Shown: positions 1-12,116, counted from the stretch's first letter. The stretch: 64,000 bases of DNA from Rugalucina vietnamica (GCA_964017185.1 OZ024875.1:44216986-44280985); one strand, 5' to 3'. Numbers and translations: made by a program. The notes: generated from the sequence alone by a model not told the origin.

Positions 1-53
1 TTTTAACGAAACGTTAACTAACGACGTCGTTAGTTTTGAACAACTGGCCCCTG
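1..53 (+). mobile_element. End of a hairpin MITE (family C), cut by window edge
   Basis: The stretch ends with TTTGAACAACTGG and carries AACGACGTCGTTAG just inside. The same end occurs, whole, in the hairpin element at 22079-22320. Only one terminus is visible because the window starts inside the element. Confidence 0.6.
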
Positions 54-140
54 ATTGTTAATTTAGTTTTTTCCCACCTCGGTTTTTGGAGTGGGAATCT
101 TTTTCTGATTGCGCATTTTCCTGATCTTTGCCTACTTCTA
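54..140 (+). repeat. Fragment of dispersed repeat family K
   Basis: The text around CCCACCTCGGTTTTTGGAG and TTTGCCTACTT matches the end of longer copies at 20258-20943, 30362-30722 and, inverted, 14478-14812, 27645-27935 and 49972-50330. No coding potential is seen. The class of this repeat is unknown to me. Confidence 0.7.
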
Positions 141-299
141 CTTTTTTTTTACTATTTAATGCCAAAATGCATGTAATAGAAAAAAGAGGCAGCCAGTGCA
201 CGTCCAACACATCTAGTCAGATAAGCATAAACTCAGTATGTGACAACAATACATATTATCTAAAAGACCCACCCTTTCTTTGGAAAGCACACTTCTTCT

Positions 300-1213
300 T
301 GGACGAGCCGAGAGGGGAGGGGGGCGGCAGGATTTCTAGTGGGAACTAAACAATTTTGAAAAAGGGGTCTAATTCCCCAATCATTGATCGCATTGTGACG
401 TCCTTAATCCCCTGGTGGGTCATCAATTTCGCTGTATGTTTACATGTACAATTTTCAAGTAAAGCATCTAATTTACCATCCCTGGATCATGGTACACTGT
501 CTAATTCCCAGGGATTGGAATAAATTTGTTGTCTACATGTATTTCCCCCTGTAAACACCCCCTCGAAGAAAAACATTGATAGGTGCATATTTACGATATA
601 TATATATATATTTAATTTCACTAACGAAGCTCTAAACCATGTTTGAACAAAAATTTAGACCTCAAAACCTACTTTAAGAAAAACACTTACGAGTCTTACG
701 ACCATATTATAACATTTTCCCTCCGAGAAACTCTGGGGTCTTAGCCACTACGTTGTTTCCAGTTCCTTAGCCAATAGCGTTGTAATGAAACTTCAAGTAT
801 TGTCACAAGCTGGGGGCCCTTAAATTTCAATTTTTTCGTGAATCGTGAACAAAGGCGTCCGATTTATCATTTGTGTGTGTATAAACTACAAGACAGCGTA
901 CGATATCATAGAAAAACAGTATTTCATGAAAAATCATGAGATTTCGTGGTTCAGTGTCTCCACTTTGTCGAAGTTACACTTTTACTGGCTGCAGCTGGCG
1001 ACATCGGACCATCGAACGTAAGTTTGTGACTCATTTGTGGGTCCCGCGCCGCCAAGCCAGTAGCTGTCATCATTGATAATCGGAAAATGAAGCTGTAAAT
1101 CAACAACAAACCTGCACATGTGTCTCCCTATCCGCCATTTTCTTTCTTAGCCATTGCGTTGAAATTGCCTTAGCCAATACGTTCGTGCCTTAGCCAGTGC
1201 GTTTACGTTTACC
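300..1213 (-). repeat. Dispersed repeat family L, inverted copy
   Basis: About 900 bp match, in inverted orientation, 49007-49890; the right part also matches 50665-51255 in the same orientation. Shared landmarks are GGTCCGATGTCGCC (inverted here) and the repeated word CTTAGCCA at the right end. Short ATs runs and no ORF of note. The family is unclassified. Confidence 0.75.
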
Positions 1214-1451
1214 AGTGTTACTTTGGTTTGTGTCGGACCTGTTCAAAGACCACATTGTTGGTTTTCTCAAGAGGTGGCTCATTTTATAGCCACTGGTACC
1301 AGATACTAGTATGCACTGTGCATTGGTTAATATGTTAGTTGGTCTTAGAGAAGTGCTTAATGGACGATAGCTGACACCACAGGCGTAAGCAACAATCATG
1401 TAGAGAATCTCCAGACATTTAAATACGTTTATAAATTAGAAAAAATACTAC

Positions 1452-1526
1452 CTGACCAGATGAGCCTTCCAGAAATGCTAAAAGAAACAGACAGAGGGCG
1501 ACACATCTATGAGATAAATCACCCAT
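1452..1526 (-). CDS. Signal-peptide exon of a second ITIH-like gene (partial)
   Basis: On the minus strand an ATG at 1526 opens 25 codons ending in Gln, directly followed by a GTAGTA donor at 1451. The peptide begins [18 protein letters not shown] and differs from the exon at 36689-36763 mainly by Cys instead of Gly at residue 8. It has a hydrophobic core and small residues before the end, as expected of a secretion signal. It ends in phase 0, like exon 1 of the complete gene. The further exons would lie at lower coordinates, outside this window, so a tandem gene copy is inferred. It could instead be an orphan exon from a partial duplication. Confidence 0.7.
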
Positions 1527-1806
1527 AGTGCTTCTTTAGTATCCTCTCAAACAAACAAGTTCTCAACTACATTCCGACTAATAAGTCAAAATAACTTATG
1601 GAGCTATTTAATTCAACAACGCTGTTCTATTACATTAGAATGATTTACTTCCGGTTAAAGAAACGCACTTTACATTATGCATTAATTATTCTGACCCACT
1701 TACTTTTAATGTAATATTCAAACAAAGCTAACGTATACTAGTATATATTCAAAGGTATTTTGACGCTGTTGCAGAGTTGCAAACCTTCACGCAGTCGGCT
1801 CAGTAC

Positions 1807-1812
1807 TTTATA
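1807..1812 (-). promoter_or_regulatory. Candidate TATA box of the left ITIH-like copy
   Basis: TATAAA on the minus strand lies about 285 bp upstream of the ATG at 1526. The same word lies at 37291-37296 in the paralogous region, at an equivalent place after removing the insert. Conservation between copies is the only support. Confidence 0.3.
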
Positions 1813-1975
1813 TGGGGGATGCAGTTAGCAAATAAATTACACAGTGACAGAGCACTGCTCAAATTTGTAGCAATGGGATAGCACTGAAAAAGGTTTTGCG
1901 TATTTTTTAGCCTGGGTGAGAACACCTGGGTGAGATGCAATTTTATCACCCAGGCAAAAAAAGTGTGGCAATTTC

Positions 1976-2518
1976 TGTCTGGTGTGCAAGAAAGGACCGG
2001 TACAACCGGTCCTGGAATACGGAAGCTCTGTTTGGGACCTTCACACTAACTGCCTCCAGGAAGAATTGAAAAGATTCAAAATTGTGCTGCAAGGTTTATG
2101 ACTGGAAATTATGTTTTTGAAACTGGGAGTATGACTAGCATTTTGGTACAACTTAAATGACAATCCATTAAGAAAAAGAAAAAGGATAGTGGACTTACAT
2201 TGTTATACAAAGATCTGAAAGGTTAAGGCAGAATACCAACGGATGATACTCCCAAGACTAGGCGTTGCAGAAATTTTGGCATTTCATATACCGTCACCTA
2301 GCAAGTATGCCTACATATATAGTTTCTTTCCCCCAGACTATCAGGGAATGGAATGACCTCCCTGATTCTTTGATTTCCTTTGCCGAAATGTCAGATTACT
2401 GTATGTCCAAATCCGCACCTCTTGTGGCAGCCATGGACTAATCTCCCCCAAGCGCACCCCTGGTGATGTATTGTCACTTTAATTTGTGGCGTTTCCCGAG
2501 TAAACTATTCTGATTCTG
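1976..2518 (+). pseudogene. LINE (CR1/jockey-like) reverse transcriptase 3' end, decayed
   Basis: Broken frames read LEYGSSVWDLHT, then LPRLGVAE, then YSFFPQTIREWNDLPDSL, the typical C-terminal tail of CR1/jockey-type LINE ORF2 in invertebrates. Stops and frameshifts separate the pieces. The end AACTATTCTGATTCTGA resembles the 3' terminus of such elements. It is a 5'-truncated, dead insertion. The short palindrome GCCTGGGTGAGA...ATCACCCAGGC just upstream (1911-1959) may belong to it. Confidence 0.8.
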
Positions 2519-2664
2519 ACCACATGATGGGAAATAGAATCAAACCAGGAACTAACATGAAAATGGCTGATAAGCATTTTACTGAGCACCCACGCTGACA
2601 GTTTGGGCTCAAAATAATCTGTATGCGATGGTTTGAATACTTGTCAAGAAAAAAAAACACACAA

Positions 2665-2855
2665 ACGTTTACTGCTGTTACATATTGGCAGTCCACCATG
2701 ACAGATCGTTTTTCTTTTTCAAGAAAAAAAATACAGTAAACTTTTACTGCTGTTACATATTGACAGTCCACCATGACAGTTTGTTATTCCTAAAAAGACA
2801 CAGTAAACTTTTACTGCTGATACATTTTGGCAGTCCACTATGACAGTTTGTGATG
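2665..2855 (+). repeat. Three tandem units of about 75 bp
   Basis: The phrase TTTACTGCTG(T/A)TACAT(A/T)TT followed by GGCAGTCCACCATGACAG occurs three times. The units diverge in their A/T-rich spacers. Confidence 0.8.
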
Positions 2856-3097
2856 TCGTGATTACTAGGTCTATCCTGGACTGAGCATCTACAAAAGACC
2901 CGGGAGAGATGTGATAATCAGGTCCAACGTGGTCATGTATTTAGTATTTTTGTTACAATGAGCACACCACACCATGGAAACTAGGCATAGTTGTGTAGGC
3001 AGCATAGATCTAGAAATAGCCATTGAATCATCTACCTGTGCAAGGAATCGATAACTGCATTCCCAAAGTATTACTGCGCTTCATACACGATTTTCAT

Positions 3098-3490
3098 ACA
3101 CTGTAATCAGTTTAAAAATGTGAGAGATGAATAGCCTCCACATCGTGCACGCTGGGTTGTAGTATGCCGAGGTTTCCGGACGGAGGTGTCCAAGTTAAAA
3201 AAAGAAAAAGATTTGCATACAGCCGTTCTTGGAGGGAAATAGTTTTGGGCCAGGATAACCCGGAACTTTTGACCAAACGTCTTCGTAACGCATGCTTCGA
3301 ATCATCTACAGTTTAACCAATATCAAACAGCACTGCGATAAACTGTAAACAGTTAATAGGAGAGATGAATTGCCTCCACATCGTGTGGATGGGCCGAGGT
3401 AACCGGACCGAGGCGTCCCGATTTGGGTGCAATGGTTTTGGGACGAGATGACCCGCAACTTTTAATCAAGCGTCTACATAACTTAGACTT
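3098..3490 (+). repeat. Diverged direct repeat of about 200 bp
   Basis: Two copies share GAGAGATGAAT(A/T)GCCTCCACATCGTG, the CCGAGGT..CCGGAC block and a GATGACCCGCAACTTTT-like end. They start near 3098 and 3342. No coding signal is seen. Confidence 0.6.
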
Positions 3491-3720
3491 CAAATGCACT
3501 GCGCTGAGGCGCAGCGCAATTAATGATCATAATTTGTATGAAATCACCACTAATTGACAATAAGGTTGTCTTTACTTAATAAGTTTTCATTCAGCCATAA
3601 CTGCGTTGTCACGCGGTTGGTCTCTGAGTAAACACAAAATAACTTCCTGATTGCATTTGGCGGCCATACTGTGTAACCGAGTCAGGTACAAACCATTTAA
3701 ATCTAGTTTACTTTTTAATG

Positions 3721-3744
3721 CTCTCTCTCTCTCTCTCTCTCTCT
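3721..3744 (+). repeat. (CT)n microsatellite
   Basis: A pure run of CT dinucleotides in otherwise unremarkable sequence. Confidence 0.95.
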
Positions 3745-3856
3745 AGTGCTGCGTGCTTAATAGGAGATACATACACACGAAAAGGTGTACATCGCACTAT
3801 ATTTCCAATAAGTTATGTCGAGTTTAATAAACATGATCATTAAAAGGCATGTTTAA

Positions 3857-5431
3857 CCCCCCAAACAAAAATAAATGGACCTAAGATCACCCCAATGAAT
3901 CATACTTGAATCATAATTCGTTAACGATCTGTTAGTGATTAAATTTGCCATGCAAATGAGCTAACGGATCACTTATTTAAATATATTGGGGCGCTCGTTT
4001 TGCGCAACGGATCATCTCATAATCACTAACAACACATTAAACAATCACAAACGGATCATTAATGAAACACAAATGAATCACCAACAGATCATACTAACGA
4101 ATCACCTTTAGATCACATTGTAACAAATCATTACTGGATTATACTAACGGATCACCTTTGAATCACATTGTAACCAATCATTACCGGATCACTAACTTTC
4201 AGCATAAGATTAATGCATAATCGTGTACTACAGGGTCACAAATGGATTATTATTAAATCACTTGGAACAAAGAACACTTTTATTGCCAGGTCAAGGGCAT
4301 ACATATATATAGTACATACATTCGTTAGTCTACACCTCTAAGTTCAACTATTTAACAATCTTTTGTGTCTAGTACTAAAATATAGAGCCGAGTTACTTGG
4401 CTTTGCTGAGAAAACCAAATACTTTCTCTTCATTTTGTCCATTAGAGAAACATATAATTGGGCAGCATGCATATATGCATATATATAAAAATGTGTACAG
4501 ACGTATCAATGTCTGCAGAAAAATCGAAATCTCTTTAGGTTTAGTATACATATTCATCGCATGGTATAAACGTACATTCCAACTGTAACCAAATGTTGAT
4601 TCAGATTCAGAAGACTGTTTTTGTGGAAGAAGTCACAATCATTTGTTCAAAACCTCCCAGTAAAAAGGTATACATAAATCTATGAAAATCTATCTGGAGG
4701 TGTCTGCATGCATTAAAAGGTGGTAAAGTATATGAACTTACCAGTCAAGGCTTATTCCAACATATAATTCACTTTAACAATCAGGCAAATGCATTCTTTA
4801 GAGCGTTCTCCCTGGATGTTTCACACACTGACTTTCAACCTAGAGTTTGAATGGCGCGCGCATTTGGCTGTTACAATTTACTCTTCGTTGAGTCAGGTGA
4901 CACAAAATATTACAGGCTATTCCCGTTATCTATGTATTTACATGTTTGTACATTATGCAATATTCACTTACAGTTATGAAGTCCAAAAACGAAGAAGCAT
5001 GTCGCAATCATTAACGTATAAAACAAGACAAAAGCATTTTACACGTAGTACCAATCGACACTGTCGGATGTAAGTTAGACCAAGAGAATATTTCCGGTCA
5101 TTCTTTCTGTGGGAAAAATCATATAACAGATCACTAACCGATCACTTCGAAAATATCAGTTATACAACATATCACATAAAGACAAACCTAAGATGTAACA
5201 AATCATTATCAGATCACTTTTCCTTGGCCCAGAGAATAAAGCTTAAACGGATACCAAACAAATCATTCAAATAAATCATTAACGGATCACTTTTAAAAAG
5301 TGTTTGTGATCTATTAGCTATTTATTTAACGGATCACAAATAAATACTATTAACGGATCACAAAAAGTGATTCAAACATGATCTAGATATGATTTAGATG
5401 TGATTAATTTCAGAATATTTTTGTTTGGGCC
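3857..5431. mobile_element. Motif-saturated TIR element (family G, GGATCAC arrays)
   Basis: Ends share CCCAAACAAAAATA in inverted orientation (3859 onward; 5416-5429). Two subterminal blocks (about 3885-4260 and 5110-5410) are filled with degenerate copies of AACGGATCAC / AATCATTAACGG. The centre (4260-5110) lacks the motif and has no transposase-like ORF. The layout fits a non-autonomous DNA element whose subterminal motifs may bind a transposase. The superfamily is not identified. Confidence 0.65.
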
Positions 5432-5839
5432 TGAAATAGAATGACTGATAACGTTTCTGTGTTGTTTCTGATAACAATTTTACATTATTTAATAGCTCAC
5501 GATATTCTACTACTGCGTCGTTTATGGAATGCGACTCACAGGCACCGTACATGCAACAAGCTTGTTCCCGATTTCGTTTTACAATTTAGGTGCTTAAAGT
5601 ACATGTACATGCAGAATAGCATGACTGTGTTATTAATGTTTCGACTTTTTGAAACTTCTGTGTTTTAAACATTCCTACCGAATCGAGGCTGTTTACATGC
5701 CGCGTGGCATAAATCGTAATTTTATTCAAAACTATAACGGAATCGTAATGCTGGTGTTAGGGTAAGGAACCATCGCGATATTATGGGAATAATTCTACAA
5801 TCAACTTATTTTTGATGCAAGCAAAAGTAAATCAGTATA

Positions 5840-5853
5840 TCCTTTTTTTTCAG
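5840..5853 (+). promoter_or_regulatory. 3' splice site before the TRIM-like coding exon
   Basis: A run of eight T followed by CAG lies 16 bases before the chosen ATG. It suggests a 5'-UTR intron, common for single-coding-exon TRIM genes in molluscs. The upstream exon was not found. Confidence 0.6.
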
Positions 5854-5868
5854 AATAAAAATATCACA

Positions 5869-7572
5869 ATGGCCTCCGTAGATGGTTCCCATTCGCTCCA
5901 AAAAACTTCTGACGAGTGTCATACCTATGTATGTGGGCCGTGTAAAACTGACAATTTAGAGAGAGCAGCCAGCTATTACTGCGATGACTGTCCGGATTAC
6001 CTCTGTGACGATTGCAAAGACCACCACGGAAAACTTCGACCGACGAGAAATCACGGAATTCTATCTAGAAGCCAGGTGCCAGCCGTTGCTTTTATTCGCG
6101 ATCAACCCGCGATTGCTGTCTTTTGTAGATGTAATAAGAATCAGGAGGTTCAGTTTTTCTGTGGTGCCCATCAAGATATTGTATGTGAATCGTGCAAAGA
6201 TACGATTCATTACAAGTGTAAGGTATCTCTTGCACAAGATGAATGCACGAGTTATAATACGTCAAGCATCGACACAGTGGTAACAAACATAGAAACACTC
6301 AAAGAGGAGTATGTTCAACTGAAAGAAAGGAGGATCGAAGACAGTAAATTATTGGAGCGTTCCAAAGAAGACTGTAAAGTAGCAATCAAGGCTTTCAGAA
6401 AAGATCTTGAGAACTTTCTTGACAACCTTGAAAAATCCATGTTAAAGCTACTTGATTCCCACAAGATTGAAGAACAAAAGCGAATTGATCAACATATTTC
6501 AACAATTACAGCGACATTAAAGATGCTTGATGCAGATCAAAACGTTCTTCAAGATGTTATAAGACATAACCGAAAACGTTTGATGTTTGCAGCAGATGTG
6601 CAAGTGTCGAAAAGTCTGCGAGATTTTGCCGCCAGACTATCAGACATAGGAAAAGATGTCATAGACACTTCAATAAATTTCGCGAGGAACACGAAGCTTC
6701 TCAATTTGCAGGCTGAAATAGATTCCTTCGGATCTCTGAAAACCAAGGAAATTATGCTGGACAAGAAAATTAAGTCACAGACACAGATAAGCGTCAAGAC
6801 ATCTGGTGACTGGTGGAAACCTTGTATAACTGGGACAGTTGTTATGGAATCTGGTGACATTATTATGTGTGACTTTGAAAATAAAGAACTGAAACTGGTG
6901 AAAACGTCTGACCATGCAGTAAAAGACAGTTTGACATTGAATGCAAATCCGTTGGATATTTGCGCTTTGGATCCTAAAAGAGCCATCGTTACGTTACCCC
7001 ATCTCAAACAACTCCAGTACATCGAAGTGTTCCCACGGCTTGCACCAGGGAACGTTATACAGCTTAACAAGAAATGCTGGGGCGTTTACTCGATTGGGAA
7101 TAAAATCTATACCTCTTGTCACAACAATCCAGGATAAGGAGAAATAAGAGTTCTGGATCTAGATGGCAACTTACTTAAACAAATTGGGATAAACAGTGAT
7201 GGTACATATACGCTCAAAAGTCCAACATACATCACTGTTAGTACATCGGAAAAGATTTTCGTTTCAGATCGTGATGAAAATGCTGTCACTTGTCTGTCAA
7301 TGGATAATCGTGTTATTTACCAGTATAGAGATATAGAAATGAACACACCAAGGCGCTCATACTGTGATGGTGGAGATAATATTCTAGTCTGTGGACAAAG
7401 CTCGAGCAACGTACAAGTAATCACGTCAGAGGGGAAGAAACACACTACTCTGTTATCGGCGAAAGATGGTTTGGAGAACCCCCGGACTATCAGCTATAGA
7501 GAGAGTGACTCTACGCTAGTTTTGGGATTTAACTCCTCGGACCATATCTTATTTTTTAAATGTGGGAACTGA
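5869..7572 (+). pseudogene. B-box / coiled-coil TRIM-like protein, in-frame stop
   Basis: One long exon. I start at the ATG at 5869 because a good 3' splice site (pyrimidine run then CAG at 5851-5853) lies just before it; an ATG at 5812 would sit inside that intron. Residues 17-62 form a first B-box (Cys22, Cys25, Cys38, Cys41, Cys46, Cys49, His52/53, His62) and 86-117 a second (Cys86, Cys88, Cys98, His101, Cys106, Cys109, His114, Cys117). About 130-260 is a long charged coiled coil, and the C-terminal half has beta-propeller/NHL-like repeats. There is no RING finger, as in many bivalve TRIM56/TRIM71-like proteins. A single TAA at 7135-7137 interrupts the frame, and the same frame then stays open for 144 codons of clear family sequence (EIRVLDLDGN..., ending FKCGN) to the TGA at 7570-7572. 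Without that stop the protein would be 567 residues, a usual length. The likely causes are a recent nonsense mutation, a polymorphism, readthrough or a sequencing error. Such proteins usually act in innate immunity or RNA control. Confidence 0.8.
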
Positions 7573-8009
7573 GACAAACTAACGAAGGTAGCGCTTTTCT
7601 CAATCAACGAAGAAGCAAGCCATTTGTGGAGTAACAAATGTTCAGCGTCTCGGCATTCTTTTGTAAATACATTGAATTTTCACATAAATGATATAATCAC
7701 TTGTAGCGTGTTACAAATGTACATATAGCCCCACCCTATAAGGCTTCACAGGTGCAGAGGAAGAATTTTAATACAGCTTACTAATTTATTATATGCGCAG
7801 AGAAACACACACATGGTTGACTCGACATAAAATTCTTGAAACGTTTTTCGGTTTCTTCATTATATGACTCTACATAGGAATCGGCCGTGAAGTTTCAGCA
7901 TAGAAGATCTCAGTGACCGAAGAACGAAAGATCACAGTTATGGGTATAATGTTAAACAATAATATTGCTAGTATAATAACCAATATGTGCGTGTAAGACA
8001 TCGTTTTTA
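7573..8009. other. Unassigned 3' flank of the TRIM-like gene
   Basis: No canonical AATAAA was seen close after the stop. The sequence holds no ORF, repeat or RNA that I recognise. Confidence 0.5.
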
Positions 8010-8010
8010 G

Positions 8011-8247
8011 CTCACCTGAGCCGAAGGCTCACAGGTTAGTTTATATGATAGGCAGGCATCCGGCGTCCGTCGTCGTCGTCCGACAATGTCAAAGATGAAT
8101 ATTCATCTCTGAAGCTAGTGGACCAATCTTGATCAAATTTTATTTGAACCATCACTGGGTAGAGGGATTGACTGCATTAGGTTTTGGACCATATGTTATA
8201 AAATTGTGGTTTCCATGGCAACAGATAGCTCCCATAGACTTACAACG

Positions 8248-8291
<44 letters not shown>

Positions 8292-9728
8292 CAAACATAA
8301 AAACACAATGCCAAGAGCTTCAATATTTTGTATGTAGCAATGTTAAGTAGTCTCCTTCGTAAATCTTGCCTACCATGCCCCTGGGGTCGAATTGACCACG
8401 CCCTGGGTGCGTCACTATCTGTCATTGGCTTATAATGGTAAAAATGTTTTTCTTAAATTACAAGCGCTAGAGCTTGTGTATTTAACATGTAACAATGTTT
8501 ATTGGTACCAGAACTTAACTTCACACCCTTGTGCACTTCGTGTGCTCATGATGTACACGACAACAGAGCGATTTCTGAACTATGATGTGCAACCCAAGTT
8601 CAAAATGAAGTGCACTGAAAGTTCTGTGACCAGTCTGAGATCGAAGAGCACGTTTTACATGTGTTAAGTGATACATGTAAATCTTACTATAAAAAGAAGA
8701 TTATTATCTGGATTGTAAATAAATCAATCATGAATAAAAGATAAATAATCAATTTATACATGTGTGTGATAACAAACGTTGTTTTTATCAACATTATAAT
8801 AATTACATTTGAAAAGATAAAGTCCATTTATTTTACGTATCATAAATTTCAAATTTGTATTTTGAGAAAATTTTACCTTGTCAAAATTTTACACCTGTCA
8901 TAGATAGAATACCCTTGAATCTGTCACCTGTCATAAATTTAGAATATACGAAAATCTGCCATAAAATAAGAATACCCGAGACTGTATTGATGGCAGCGAT
9001 TAAATGTTTAAAACAGTTACAAAATTAACCATTCTCAGATAGTTGTATATTAATCTATTACCATCTGCATAATTAGCTATTTTTATAAAATCGAAATACA
9101 GCGACTGCTGCCAATAAAGTGATCTGAAAAGTTGAATATAATTATTACTTAAACTCAAGAAGTTCAAGATTGCACGCAAATAACAGATAATGTATTCAGA
9201 TGTCACTCTAAATACAGCGCAGTTTTAGACCAAGTTGCACAAGGAGTGCAATTCGTTAAGCACATCATGTTCAGATGTCGCTCTAGCCAAAGTGCACTTG
9301 TCCCTCAAAGCATGTGCACAAGAAGTGCACTTCCTGTAACCTTAAGTTCTACCTCCACAGTAGGCTTATGATAGAAAGCAGATGAAAAAATCTTCTCTGA
9401 AACCGCAAGATCCAAAGCTTGTATATTTAGTATGCAGCGATGTTATATGATGCTTTACATAGATCCTGCCGATGATGCCCTGGTGTTCAAAATGGCCACA
9501 CCCCAGGGGACATTAGCTTCCATCTCCCATATACTTACAACAGGAAAAGCATACACAAATCTTCTCAGAAACCATGAGTCCCGGAGCTATTATATTTTGT
9601 GTGCAGCAATGTTCAATAATCCTCTTTATAAATCCTGCCACCTCTGCTCCTGGTGTCCATACAGGCCACGCCCCAGAGCAGGGGTCATTAGCTCCCCTAC
9701 AAGTAAAGCTGTCCAGATCAGGTGAGCT
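8011..9728. mobile_element. TIR element with AGCTCACCTGA ends (family H)
   Basis: The left end reads AGCTCACCTGAGC and the right end TCAGGTGAGCT, a perfect 11-bp inverted pair. Near both ends are blocks of the type GCCCCTGGGGTC...TGACCACGCCC (8379-8400) and two diverged tandem units around 9400-9700. The middle (8400-9330) is unrelated A/T-rich sequence with no gene. Repeats of this type are frequent in bivalve genomes. The outer limits are an inference from the matching ends. Confidence 0.55.
8249..8289 (+). repeat. Poly(A) tract
   Basis: About 41 consecutive A inside element H. No upstream retro-copied gene is visible. Confidence 0.95.
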
Positions 9729-9729
9729 T

Positions 9730-10730
9730 TTGCAGAACCACTGGTCCACTGGTTTAAATTTGTTAATATCCCGTTTTCTTTCGTGAAGTTTAACTGACCA
9801 ACTTCTTATGTCATTGCTTGACTAAAACAGCGAAGACATGTAAACGCACCTTTATGCCATTACATGAACTTGTGAAGCAGTCATTATTTGTAGAATAAAA
9901 TCTTTACGAACATTTCTTAAAAACAATGTGGTGTCTATATGAATACATGCGTTTTATATCTGTCATGCGCCGCTTGAAATGCGAAAGTTGCATTTTTATC
10001 AGCTTTATCATTGATAGGTTTGCATGAATTTGAACTACATTAAAATGCATGTAACCAGGACAAGTATGTGTTCAGGCATAATAATATTATTTTAGTCAAA
10101 CCAAATATCAAGAAATGCTCAGTGTTTCTTAGAAACATTAAAAACCACGGGTCCCACCAGTCACAACAAGGTTTGGTTCAACGTTCACCAAAATATGGTT
10201 TATGGTCTCGTGGTATGCGTTTGGTTCGGTTCACAAACAATCTTTCCAAGAATACAGAAAAAGATTAATCAAATTAGGTATAATGGTTGATAATCCTTCT
10301 TGTGGTTTTACACAATATCACACTGAATAAATGCAAAATGGACTCGTTCTTTGAAAAACTTCACCTGTTATTACATATGGAAAATATTAGTTGCGAAACC
10401 TCACTCCACTACGTTCCGTTGCGGACATTGATGGTTGTATTTGATCAAAACAATTTCCGATTGAATAAAACAGGATTACACATGGTTGACACGTGGTGAG
10501 TGCATCCGAACTCGACCTTGTTGACGTCATGGGGTGCCTTGACGTCACGGCGCGCGCTTTGTCGCGCTTCTTTCTGATTGGCTTAGCGTTACGGACCAAA
10601 AAGTACACACAGTCAAAATTATGGATTTAATGCAGAAAATCAGAGACTTTTCAAATGGAACATTATCTGGAGACAAAATTTAATACCTCTATGAACAGTA
10701 TGCGAAGTGAGGGTGAGCAGGATTTAGTTT
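9730..10730. other. No recognisable gene
   Basis: Short ORFs here lack codon bias, domains or splice partners. Nothing was recognised on either strand. Confidence 0.5.
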
Positions 10731-11582
10731 TTATGCCCCCAACTTCGAAGAAGTTGAGGGGGCATATTGGTTTGGGTCTGTCCGTCCAGTCCAGTCCAGT
10801 CCAGTCCAGTCTGTCTGTGATGCGTGAGTAACACTTAGCACTCAGTCAGGAACCGTTAGAGCTAGGATCTTGAAATTTGGTTTGTAGTTTGTATATGAAA
10901 ATTAAGAGGACCCATATTTTTTCTTTCAGGTAAATTCAAGGGGCTAGGGGCCCATTCTGTGAGAGTTATTTCCCTTTTTAATTCTTGATAAAGTGAATAG
11001 ATAGTGGCTACCTTGTGTGCGCAACTCCTCCTACAGTTTTATTCCGATTCTCTGGAACCTTTACAGATGTTGTGACCATGCTTTGAAGATATGCATGTGG
11101 TTTGGATATAATCCTCAGGTTAATTTTTGTCACTTTTTTCGCAATTTGAACTTAGCCATTTTTTGGGCATTTTCACAATGAAAATGAATGGGCAGTGGTT
11201 ACCTTGTGTGCGCAACTCCTCCTACAGTTTCATGCCAATTCATTTAAAACTTTACATGTGCTATGGGCATGGTCTGAAGATATGCATGTGGTTTGGATGT
11301 AATCTTTGGATTATTTTTTGTCATTTTTTTCACAATTTGAACTTAGTCATTTTTTGGCATTTTAGTGAATGGATAGAGGGTACATTGTGTGCGCAACTCC
11401 TCCTACAATTTAATACCGATACTTTTGAAACTTTGCAGACATTGTGACCATGCTTTGAAGATATGCATGTGGTTGGGATATACTCCTAAGATTAATTTTT
11501 GTCACTTTTTTACAATTTGAACTTAGTCATTTTTTGGACATTTTTACATCTTGAAAGTGACTTACCAGTTGGGGGCATAGTG
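10731..11582. mobile_element. TIR element with TATGCCCCCAACT ends and internal tandem repeat (family I)
   Basis: The left end TATGCCCCCAACTT is mirrored by AGTTGGGGGCATA at the right end. Inside are a CCAGT pentamer array (about 10787-10809) and three copies of a 180-190-bp unit marked by GTGTGCGCAACTCCTCCTAC at 11015, 11206 and 11387. The ORF over this region is a by-product of the repeat. Confidence 0.75.
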
Positions 11583-11829
11583 TTTCATAAACACATTTTC
11601 TAGTTCACAGTGAATTTTGTATTTGAAAATTTGGTGTGTAAAGTAAAACATCTTTCCGAGTTAGTACACGCTTGGCACTGAGGCTGTGTGGCACATTCGG
11701 AATGCTTTTGTGTAAACATGCATGGAGATTGTAAACAACAGCTGAAGGTCTGAGTCTAGGAAATTGTACATTATATACAGGGACACTTATCAAGTTTTTT
11801 TGAAGATTCAGCTTATATTCCATCAACAT

Positions 11830-12116
11830 TCACCCATCCAAGAGACCATTTACTTCAAACTGATTAATATTTCCGAAAAGAAAGAAGTAAAACTTCTGGT
11901 GCACCATCCAGCACTGTTCTTTCACGTTTTCCACCATCTCCGGGCGATCCACGAGGTTTGCCCGGAATACGTGTCGTGTAGATGGCGCTTTGTCGACGCC
12001 ATCTTGTTTGACACGTGCAGTGCCAGTCTTTATTTGAAATTTTGCCATGGCTTTACCAGAGTCGCTGTGCCACTGCTTCTTCATGTGTATGTGTCTGTGT
12101 CCGTTCACAAATTGAC
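11830..12116 (-). CDS. ITIH-like exon 19: C-terminus (831-925)
   Basis: Acceptor TTTTTGTAG. Reads [15 protein letters not shown], then EQCWMVHQK and GLLDG before the TGA. Cys-Trp and a following GLLDG-like block are usual at ITIH C-termini, but the spacer between them is longer here. A donor-like GTGAAT coincides with the stop, so a further short exon is possible. Confidence 0.85.

Larger units (their letters stand above)
1231..1896 (-). repeat. Paralogous copy of ITIH promoter/exon 1 region
   Basis: This segment aligns by eye along its length with 36471-37378, apart from a 237-bp element inserted in the right-hand copy. It includes a conserved signal-peptide exon (1452-1526), its donor site, and a TATA-like TTTATA (minus TATAAA) at 1807-1812, which lies at the same distance from the ATG in both copies once the insert is removed. 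It implies duplication of the 5' part of the gene, or of the whole gene. Confidence 0.85.

Noticed and set aside
5812-5868. An upstream start for the TRIM-like protein
   Set aside because: It would translate the polypyrimidine tract and CAG of a clear 3' splice site; the ATG at 5869 is better.
6549-7070. 173-residue minus-strand ORF
   Set aside because: It lies antisense to the TRIM-like exon and has no domain of its own.
8249-8289. Poly(A) as the tail of a processed retrogene
   Set aside because: No intron-less gene sequence precedes it; the same holds for the other A and T runs at 17903, 38312, 52378 and 56341.
11127-11447. 106-residue plus-strand ORF
   Set aside because: It covers the tandem units of element I and repeats with them.
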